Source of the DNA: Segatella copri | GTDB lineage: Bacteria > Bacteroidota > Bacteroidia > Bacteroidales > Bacteroidaceae | Assembly: GCF_009494395.1 (NCBI RefSeq) | Contig: NZ_VZCB01000080.1 | Span: forward strand, 1-60,972 | Direction: 5' to 3' | Length of the DNA stretch: 60,972 nt | In this document: positions 55,123 to 60,972 of the stretch, piece after piece | How the letters are laid out: each line of letters starts with the position of its first letter | Numbering within the stretch: position 1 is the first letter of the stretch | The notes under the pieces: generated by a model | The model's database searches: none | Told to the model about the DNA's origin: nothing | The model's input: the letters and a program-made list of their open reading frames with translations, nothing else | Position numbers and translations under genes: made by a program

Positions 55123-55238
55123 TTAGTTAAAAAGACTAACTCGCTCTAAATTGGACTTTGATTGAAAATCAAGAAGTTGGGCGTTTGCCTATATTATATA
55201 GGTAACAATATGGAAACGAGCGGACTTCTGCTCGTTTC
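55123..55238. repeat. String of four short hairpins
   Basis: TTAGT/ACTAA (55123-55139), TTGATT-GAA-AATCAA (55158-55172), the palindrome CCTATAT-T-ATATAGG (55188-55202) and GAAACGAGC/GCTCGTTTC (55213-55238) follow each other. Confidence 0.6.
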
Positions 55239-55535
55239 TGTATTTTGCAATATGCAAAGAACGCCTCAATTCGGGGACAAAGATACGATATTTTTCTAAA
55301 TATCCCATGACTATCTAGGAGAAATTTATGGAATTTAGAACTTTTGCGTAAAATTCTCTACCCGATAAGCTGGTTTCTTAGAAAATATTTGGAGAAGGCG
55401 AATTAAAGCCACATTTTTGTAGCTATAAATTCCACCACTCCTCTCAACGATGTGTACTAAGATGAGGCTTTACTTTTTATTTGGATATATGAGCTACGAC
55501 AAACAACTCATATATATTTAACAATTAGTCTTACC

Positions 55536-56375
55536 CTCAAATCCGCAACCTATAGGGTTTCGTGGGATTTTGCTTGTAAAACGACAAAAATTCTTTTATT
55601 GTACATATTCCTTGGGCATAACAGAAACGTCGTAAACACAAAATCCCCTTACTCCATAAAGCGACTTGAGGTAATACGCCGGTTTAACCAGAAAAGCATG
55701 GCCTTTAACCAAAGTCTGTCTTGAACAGGTTGGCATAAGCATTGTCGTCTGAGTAAATGTTCAATACATGCCTACGTGATGTCTTAATCCATTTCGCAGG
55801 AACAGAGATGAACTTGAAAACAAAGGTCTTGATTCTGCTGGTGGCACGCAATCCAAAATCGTACTCTTGACCGGATTTCAATTGACCAGTAGCAAGCAGG
55901 GCATTGACCAGTAAGCAGTTCATCTTGTCTGCAGTATTGAAATCATAGGATTTGCCAGAAGCAGACTTATAGGTGATGCTCTTAAAAGTCAGTTCTTCGA
56001 TAGCACGTAATATGGTGTCTGCGCTGCAAGTGCGAAGAGTTGGATGAAGAGACAAATGTTTCATCAGGTGAGTTGTAACATCCTCAATACATGAGCCACC
56101 ACAAAGATATACGCACATCAGAGAGCGTAGAATCTCGCTATATTGATAACCAAACATAGTGCATCTCAATCCCAAGGTGGAATCTATGGTTTGAGCTAAA
56201 AGAGCATCAAATTGCTCCATAATCGAAAAAATTCCCCCAAAAGGAGTGAGTTTCTCAGATTTAATTTGTATCTTTGCCATGTCATATTAGAGTTTTGCTT
56301 GTCTTCTTTTCGCAACACTAAGGTAAGTGAAAATTCTGACATGGCAAAATCCTGGGCAACTTTTTGTTGCTCAGG
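55536..56375 (-). mobile_element. IS1380-family element, internally deleted
   Basis: A remnant of about 840 bp. The right end is a near-perfect palindrome CCTGGGCAACTTTTTGTTGC plus TCAGG (56351-56375), followed inward on the minus strand by GGATTTTGC. The left end has the weaker palindrome AACCTATAGGGTT (about 55549-55561), followed inward by GGGATTTTGC. So both ends share a hairpin plus GGATTTTGC. No target duplication is seen at the assumed borders. Left boundary is approximate. Confidence 0.65.
55705..56280 (-). pseudogene. IS1380 transposase with in-frame internal deletion
   Basis: A 191-codon open frame that starts like an intact IS1380 transposase (MAKIQIKSEKLTPFGG) and ends like one (RRHVLNIYSDDNAYANLFKT), but members are normally over 400 residues. 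The N-terminal part runs to about residue 141 (TGQLKSGQEYDF) and is joined directly to the C-terminal part GLRATSRIKTFVFKF. The DDE catalytic core is therefore missing and the product cannot transpose, although it could still bind ends. The frame is intact, which suggests a recent event. A TACCTTAG box upstream is its likely promoter. Confidence 0.85.
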
Positions 56376-56393
56376 CACTTATAAATAATGTTA
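56361..56393 (+). promoter_or_regulatory. Possible hybrid promoter at the IS end
   Basis: TTTTTG (56361-56366) lies in the terminal palindrome of the IS; 19 bp later TAATGTTA (56386-56393) lies outside it. The -7 match is weak. It would start transcription about 20 bp before the beta-lactamase ATG. Confidence 0.35.
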
Positions 56394-56420
56394 AACTATA
56401 GTGTTGCGGAATTAAGAAAC

Positions 56421-57383
56421 ATGAAAAAAAACAGAAAAAAGCAAATCGTAGTTTTGTGTATAGCTTTAGTTTGCATCTTCATCTTGGTGTTCTCATTGTC
56501 CCATAAATCAGCTACAAAAGGTAGCGCGAATCCTCCATTAACAGATGTTTTGACTGATAGCATTTCTCAGATTGTCTCGGCTTGTCCTGGTGAAATTGGT
56601 GTGGCGGTTATTATTAATAACACAGATACGGTTAGTGTTAATAATAAAAGCATTTATCCTATGATGAGTGTATTTAAGGTTCATCAGGCATTAGCTCTTT
56701 GCAATGATTTTGACAAAAAAGGCCTTTCCCTTGATACCTTGGTAAAGATAAATAGGGAAAAACTTGATCCAAAGACATGGAGCCCTATGATGAAAGATTA
56801 TTCAGCACCAGTTATATCGTTGACAGTAAGAGATCTGTTGCGCTATACTCTTTCCCAGAGCGACAATAATGCAAGCAATATCATGTTTAAGAATATGCTC
56901 AATACTGCACAAACAGACAGTTTTATAGCGAAACTCATACCACGTTCGAGTTTTCAGATAGCTTATACAGAAGAGGAAATGTCCGCTGACCATGACAAAG
57001 CTTACTCTAATTACACATCTCCTCTTGGTGCTGCAATGTTGATGAATCGTTTGTTTACAGAAAGTCTTATCAGTAATGAGAAACAAGATTTCATTAAGAA
57101 TGCATTGAAAGAATGTAAAACAGGTATAGATAGGATAGTAGCTCCACTTCTTGATAAAGAAGGGGTTGTAATAGCACATAAGACAGGTTCTGGTGATGTC
57201 AATGAAAATGGTATTCTTGCAGCTCAGAATGATGTAGCCTATATATGTCTGCCTAATAAGGTCTGCTATACCTTAGCTGTATTTGTTAAGGATTTCAAGG
57301 GAAATGAATCACAAGCGTCACAATTTGTTGCGCATATATCAGCGGTAGTATATTCTTTATTAATCAATACTGCGTTAAATTAA
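56421..57383 (+). CDS. CfxA-like class A beta-lactamase
   Basis: A 320-residue serine beta-lactamase of the CfxA group. The N-terminal membrane/signal segment is residues 9-26. Catalytic motifs are Ser83-Val-Phe-Lys86 (SxxK), SDN at 147-149, the omega-loop region around Glu184-186 and KTGSG at 254-258. From memory the protein matches CfxA over its whole length but with many scattered substitutions, so it is a divergent member rather than the common allele; the exact identity was not computed. CfxA enzymes hydrolyse penicillins and many cephalosporins in Bacteroides and Prevotella. The start at 56421 matches the family's start. An IS1380 remnant lies 45 bp upstream and an IS4-type gene 120 bp downstream. 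Confidence 0.9.
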   Translation: MKKNRKKQIVVLCIALVCIFILVFSLSHKSATKGSANPPLTDVLTDSISQIVSACPGEIGVAVIINNTDTVSVNNKSIYPMMSVFKVHQALALCNDFDKKGLSLDTLVKINREKLDPKTWSPMMKDYSAPVISLTVRDLLRYTLSQSDNNASNIMFKNMLNTAQTDSFIAKLIPRSSFQIAYTEEEMSADHDKAYSNYTSPLGAAMLMNRLFTESLISNEKQDFIKNALKECKTGIDRIVAPLLDKEGVVIAHKTGSGDVNENGILAAQNDVAYICLPNKVCYTLAVFVKDFKGNESQASQFVAHISAVVYSLLINTALN

Positions 57384-57449
57384 TATTTAATCGTCTGTAA
57401 ATCAATAACTTATATTAAGAAATGCTTATGAAAACTTAACTGTAAAAAG

Positions 57450-57480
57450 TTGGTCAAGTCGCTGATTTTCAGTAACTTTG
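57450..57480 (+). promoter_or_regulatory. Promoter of the IS4-type transposase
   Basis: TTGG (57450-57453), 19 bp, TAACTTTG (57473-57480), 25 bp before the ATG. Confidence 0.75.
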
Positions 57481-57505
57481 TAGATCACGACAAATACAAT
57501 ATTAC

Positions 57506-58729
57506 ATGAATACAGGACTTGACCAATATATGGATATCTTTAAAGATGCAGTTGAAGATTCGGCTGCAAAGTTAACAAAAAGTTTCGAGAAAATACTCAT
57601 CGAGGTGATAATTTTGTTCATGGTAATACCAAGAAAGATAAATTTCACCCAAATGGGGAGGTATGGCTCGCATGTTGAGCAAACCTATCGCAACGCATTC
57701 GGCTTGAAAAAGTCGAAAAGCATAGACTGGCTCAAACTTAATGTCTCACTTGCCAAGCGCTTCTTTGGTAAACAGGGAAGATGGGCTATTGCCATTGATC
57801 CCAGTTACATCAGCAAAGCTGGCAAGAAGACTCCACATATCGGTCGTTTTTGGTCGGGATGTGCACAGTCTGTTAAACATGGTCTCGAAATCATGGGTAT
57901 TGGCCTCATTGATATTGATACCAAAGACTGCATGATGTTAAGAGCCCACCAGTCGCTAAGTAATAAAGAACTGAGTCTTAGAAACAAGACTATGGTAGAT
58001 TTCTATATCGGCGTCATTAAGCGTTATCGCAAGGAACTTCTCAAACTCTCAACCCTCATAGTTGCAGATGCTTACTTCTCTACAAGTACATTTGTTAATG
58101 GGATAAAGAAAGAAGGGTTCTCTTTGATAAGCCGCTTTCGTGACAATGCTTGTCTCTTTTATGTCTATGCTGGTCCACGTACTGGAAAACGTGGTCGCCC
58201 CAAGACCAAGGATGGCAAAATTGATATGAAGAATCTTGACCTCACTCGAATGGAGAAGATGGAGATGAAAGATATAGAAGGAACAGCTTATACTTTGATT
58301 GCCTATTCCAAGGCACTCAAGTGTAAAGTTAGACTTGTCATCTGGCAGATGCCGAATGGCAAGAAGAAACTATTCTTCTCTACAGACACCTCACTTTCGG
58401 GTGAAGAGGTTCTTCTTTATTATAGAACCAGGTTTCAGATCGAATTTTGCTTTCGTGACGCCAAAGGCTATACTGGTCTTATGGACTGCCAGGCTCGCGA
58501 TAAGTGGAAACTCGATTTTGCTTTCAATGCTTCGTTCACATCACTAAATGTTGCCAAGGTAACTATGAAGGAGATGGGAATGGAATATTCTATGTCTTCA
58601 TTCAAGTCACTGATGACCAACATTTATCTGGTGAGACGAATTTTTAAAGCATGCGGGTACATCCCGAACCGAACTTTAATTAGCAAGATTTTCAAAGATC
58701 TCTCGTGCTTACAGCGTATAGCTGCTTAG
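57506..58729 (+). CDS. IS4-family transposase
   Basis: A 407-residue DDE transposase that looks intact. The catalytic acids are Asp98 (AIAIDPSYISK), Asp188 (LIVADAYFS) and Glu313. Glu313 lies in the IS4 signature Tyr306-x2-Arg309-x3-Glu313-x6-Lys320. I could not find convincing terminal inverted repeats by eye, so the borders of the element remain open; the left end lies between 57384 and 57450 and the right end near 58760. Confidence 0.88.
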   Translation: MNTGLDQYMDIFKDAVEDSAAKLTKSFEKILIEVIILFMVIPRKINFTQMGRYGSHVEQTYRNAFGLKKSKSIDWLKLNVSLAKRFFGKQGRWAIAIDPSYISKAGKKTPHIGRFWSGCAQSVKHGLEIMGIGLIDIDTKDCMMLRAHQSLSNKELSLRNKTMVDFYIGVIKRYRKELLKLSTLIVADAYFSTSTFVNGIKKEGFSLISRFRDNACLFYVYAGPRTGKRGRPKTKDGKIDMKNLDLTRMEKMEMKDIEGTAYTLIAYSKALKCKVRLVIWQMPNGKKKLFFSTDTSLSGEEVLLYYRTRFQIEFCFRDAKGYTGLMDCQARDKWKLDFAFNASFTSLNVAKVTMKEMGMEYSMSSFKSLMTNIYLVRRIFKACGYIPNRTLISKIFKDLSCLQRIAA

Positions 58730-58764
58730 CACATTATTGAATTATTAACGAACTATTGAAATAA

Positions 58765-58971
58765 GATTCCCAACACTTATATACCGATGTCGATAAGGTA
58801 TTGGAATATCATATGGAGAATAGACCAACACTTGGTCCTAATGATATAATGAGCTTCGGGAAATATAAAGGAAAGTCCATCGAGGAGGTTTGCAAAACAG
58901 ACCGACAATACCTTATATGGCTTTCACAAAACAACGATTCTTTCAATCTTGATTGGGAGAAATTCAAGTAA
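58765..58971 (+). pseudogene. Truncated gene with ExoX-like C-terminal domain
   Basis: An open frame of 69 codons that begins abruptly next to the IS without a start codon and reads well from its first codon (HLYTDVDKVLEYH). The part from 58813 is MSFGKYKGKSIEEVCKTDRQ followed by YLIWL, the small domain found at the C-terminus of ExoX-type exonucleases and in stand-alone proteins. Either the IS removed the 5' part of a longer gene, or the ATG at 58813 serves a 52-residue protein. Truncation is the likelier reading. Confidence 0.6.
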
Positions 58972-58989
58972 TCAAATTAGAATGTAGCT

Positions 58990-59433
58990 ATGAAGAGATT
59001 TATGTTAATATTTTGCTCCCTGCTTATAACATTAGGAGCGACTGCACAAAGTAAGTTAGGTTCGCAAACTACTAAGATTGCAAAAGATTCGACATTGATA
59101 AAGATACATGACCTATTGGAAGACGTGGATTTCCGCATACACGGTCTTGACAGATACAAACTCTATCCAACAGAGAACATCTACAACTTTCTGCAATTAG
59201 ACACAAGTACGGGGAAAATAGATGTTGTGCAATGGTCGTTAGATGATGGCAAAGAAGGCTCTGTTACCCTTAACGATGAAGATTTGTCTCTTGAAACAGG
59301 GTGTGGAACATTTGAATTGTATCCAACAAAGAATATGTATCAATTTATCCTTTTAGACAAGGTTACAGGTAGAAAATGGCATGTCCAATGGGGATTTGAA
59401 GCAAGCAAAAGATGGATTAAACGAATATATTAG
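58990..59433 (+). CDS. Exported protein with two KLYPTxNxY repeats
   Basis: A 147-residue protein with a signal peptide (residues 1-20, cut after TAQ). The mature part has two similar segments: residues 56-83 (YKLYPTENIYNFLQLDTSTG then KIDVVQW) and 108-135 (FELYPTKNMYQFILLDKVTG then RKWHVQW). Each looks like a beta-hairpin unit ending in VQW. I know of no function. It lies 12 bp before the NERD gene and is probably cotranscribed with it. Confidence 0.65.
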   Translation: MKRFMLIFCSLLITLGATAQSKLGSQTTKIAKDSTLIKIHDLLEDVDFRIHGLDRYKLYPTENIYNFLQLDTSTGKIDVVQWSLDDGKEGSVTLNDEDLSLETGCGTFELYPTKNMYQFILLDKVTGRKWHVQWGFEASKRWIKRIY

Positions 59434-59445
59434 CTTTGGCAGAAT

Positions 59446-60186
59446 ATGGCAATAATTTGTTTGATAGTATTCTTTGCATTGGCTATCTTCATTAAATTGA
59501 AGATGCCAATGTGGAAAGGTAAATATTCCGAGAAGTTGGTGCATAAGAAAATGTTACAACTACCAGATGAGTACACAATTTTCAATGATTTTTTGTTTGA
59601 GAGTAATGGACACTCAACTCAAATTGACCATATCGTCGTGTCACCTTATGGGGTATTCGTTATAGAGACAAAGGGTTATAAAGGCTGGATATTAGGTGGC
59701 GAGAATTCTGAATATTGGACGCAGGTCATCTACAAAAGTAAACACCAATTTTACAATCCTATAAAGCAGAATGAGGGACATGTAAGATTTCTTCGCCATT
59801 TGCTTAAATGTTCTGTTGACATTCCATTAATTCCGATTGTTGTTTTCAATAATTCAGCAGAGTTGAAAGTTCATGTCAGTAACCATATAGTTGTAAACAG
59901 ATGTAATTTAAATTGGGCAATATCTCAATATCATGACATTATTCTAAATGCTACACAAGTAGATTGGATTATCAATACTATTCAACGATATTACACAATA
60001 GCTGACAAGGAAGAAATAAGACAGCACAAGCATAATGTTCACGACAGGCAATATAGAGCAAAGAGTTTAATAAGGCAAGGCGTTTGCCCACAATGTGGTG
60101 GTCAGTTAGTTTTACGCAAAGGAAGATATGGCTCTTTTTATGGGTGTTCAAACTATCCTAAATGCAAGTTTACACTAAATAAATGA
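59446..60186 (+). CDS. NERD nuclease-related protein with zinc ribbon
   Basis: A 246-residue protein: one N-terminal membrane helix (residues 2-18), a NERD domain (about 25-140) with a PD-(D/E)xK-like site, Asp61 in TQIDHIVV and Glu74-x-Lys76 in FVIETKG, and a C-terminal topoisomerase-type C4 zinc ribbon (CPQCGG...GCSNYPKC, about 215-243). The combination suggests a membrane-tethered DNA-processing nuclease. Such proteins are found on mobile elements; a defence role is only a guess. Confidence 0.85.
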   Translation: MAIICLIVFFALAIFIKLKMPMWKGKYSEKLVHKKMLQLPDEYTIFNDFLFESNGHSTQIDHIVVSPYGVFVIETKGYKGWILGGENSEYWTQVIYKSKHQFYNPIKQNEGHVRFLRHLLKCSVDIPLIPIVVFNNSAELKVHVSNHIVVNRCNLNWAISQYHDIILNATQVDWIINTIQRYYTIADKEEIRQHKHNVHDRQYRAKSLIRQGVCPQCGGQLVLRKGRYGSFYGCSNYPKCKFTLNK

Positions 60187-60188
60187 GA

Positions 60189-60228
60189 GGGGAATGTATT
60201 AAGTTTATTTCCCTCTCATTTAGTATAG
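60189..60228. terminator. Bidirectional terminator
   Basis: GAGGGGAATG/TTTCCCTCTC-type arms (GAGAGGGGAATGTA near 60183-60197 and TTTCCCTCTC near 60209-60218) with flanking A/T runs, between convergent genes. Confidence 0.55.
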
Positions 60229-60244
60229 TTAGTTTCCAGAAACT

Positions 60245-60972
60245 TTATTTTGAGCTTTTGATAGCCCGTTTTATGCGATTTGATTCTTGCAAAAGCTTAT
60301 TGGCTATACTATCTTTATAAGTAGCCATTTCAACCATTTCATGATGATGGCGAATAGAATCCTCGTAGGCAGCAACACGATTTCTTACATCATCTATAAC
60401 TTTCTCATCTCGGCAAACAGAAAAATGCTTTTCGATGTAACTAACATTCGGGTCATCGGATGGAAGCACCATCTTCAATGCCCTATACTTCAAGTCTGCC
60501 TCCTCCCAATCTTGGTGCTCTCGCCATTGGGTGAGATTGCCCCAAATGGAGAGGACAAGGGATAGAGCCAAGCCTCCAATGAAAAGAAGAACTTTCTTTG
60601 AGGTTGGCTCGAAGCGATGGGTTACAACCTTCTTTTGAGGTGATTTGTTCATCACTTCAAGTTTGTCCTGCAATGCCTTCGAGGAAACATCATTCCCTTG
60701 TCTCATCTGCTTGACTGCATCAACCAAGAACTTGCTTCGCTGCTCATTTTTGCCAAGTTCAACCTTAATAAGGTCAGCAAAAACGACAATGGCATCTCTT
60801 AATTTGGATATTTTACCTCTGACTTCCTCTTCTTTGATAAACATCGCATTGATTGACTTATCCAACTTGGTTATGTCATTACTTGCAGGAACGGTTTCCG
60901 CTCCTGCGTTCTTTGTGGAGGCAGAAAGTTCATCGACTTTCTGCTCCAATCTCTCAACTGTGCCATAGATGG
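60245..60972 (-). CDS. Coiled-coil membrane protein, partial
   Basis: At least 241 residues; the frame is open to the right edge, so the start lies outside the window. It contains heptad-rich helices (ERLEQKVDELSAS; LVDAVKQMRQGNDVSSKALQ), a single membrane helix (VLLFIGGLALSLVLSIWGNL) and a further helical region with Lys-rich C-terminus (ESNRIKRAIKSSK). Proteins of this build stand next to relaxase genes on Bacteroides mobilisable elements, but the neighbour is not visible here. Function unknown. Confidence 0.65.
   Translation of the reverse strand, partial: IYGTVERLEQKVDELSASTKNAGAETVPASNDITKLDKSINAMFIKEEEVRGKISKLRDAIVVFADLIKVELGKNEQRSKFLVDAVKQMRQGNDVSSKALQDKLEVMNKSPQKKVVTHRFEPTSKKVLLFIGGLALSLVLSIWGNLTQWREHQDWEEADLKYRALKMVLPSDDPNVSYIEKHFSVCRDEKVIDDVRNRVAAYEDSIRHHHEMVEMATYKDSIANKLLQESNRIKRAIKSSK

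Larger units (their letters stand above)
54975..55535. other. Gene-free region with hairpins
   Basis: About 560 bp without a convincing frame. It contains a perfect leftward promoter (55043-55074), a series of four short hairpins (55123-55238), a second leftward TATCTTTG box (55278-55285) and ATATATGAG/CTCATATAT arms at 55485-55515. It may hold an untranslated RNA or the eroded border of the accessory region. Confidence 0.5.

Noticed and set aside
55158..55172. tRNA-like anticodon hairpin
   Set aside because: The TTGATT/AATCAA stem has no matching acceptor, D or T arms around it.

Overview
The window is chromosomal DNA of a member of the Bacteroidota, most likely a gut Prevotella/Segatella-type Bacteroidales. 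The reasons are the proteins themselves (an N-terminal-rubredoxin rubrerythrin, DUF4293, a Bacteroidota-type omega subunit, a CfxA-type beta-lactamase, an IS1380 transposase) and the promoters: many genes are preceded by TTTG, 19-20 bp, then TAnnTTTG, the -33/-7 signature of this phylum. Shine-Dalgarno sequences are mostly absent. The species call is inference from recognised families; no search was run.

Layout. 1-2650: a stand-alone LytTR regulator, a long gene-free stretch with a large imperfect inverted repeat, then a PerR-like repressor and rubrerythrin (peroxide defence). 2650-7150 (minus): an APH-fold sugar kinase, a LolA-like carrier and FtsK. 7200-14000 (plus): a DEDD exonuclease, RlmI, an orphan solute-binding lipoprotein, a large TPR protein and DnaB. 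14120-21060: the leucine operon, with a leader peptide and attenuator followed by leuA, leuC, leuD, a second LeuA-like synthase and leuB, interrupted by a 21-bp minisatellite and REP-like palindromes. 21190-25230: a TPR protein, a metallophosphoesterase lipoprotein, an exported protein and a fused sugar-nucleotide ketoisomerase/aminotransferase with a terminator in its leader. 25465-28411: tRNA-Cys, two small membrane proteins, an acidic-tailed protein and RarA. 28500-33690: a TRIC-like channel, a GHL10-type glycosidase-like lipoprotein candidate, PFL/UPF0210 and ACT proteins, and MltG. 33970-44080: a starch-binding-domain/HAD fusion, a LytTR response regulator lacking its phospho-acceptor Asp, a 14-repeat MORN protein, a YhcH protein, glycogen branching enzyme, a membrane protein, a TPR protein and a DEAD-box helicase. 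44260-48590: serC, serA, DUF1015 and YigZ. 48600-54950: UvrB, BamD, RNA polymerase omega, DUF4293, ribosomal protein S16 and a Wzx-like flippase.

55000-60972 is accessory: a gene-free stretch with a string of hairpins, an internally deleted IS1380 copy, a CfxA-like class A beta-lactamase, a complete IS4-type transposase gene, a truncated ExoX-C-domain gene, a two-repeat exported protein, a NERD nuclease-like protein with a zinc ribbon, and a coiled-coil membrane protein running off the right edge. This part is visibly richer in A+T than the core.

The most noteworthy items are the complete leader-peptide attenuator of the leu operon, the CBM20-HAD fusion, the response regulator with Ala at the phospho-acceptor position, the divergent cfxA-like gene whose promoter may be completed by an IS1380 end, and two 21-bp minisatellites with the same core placed between genes.
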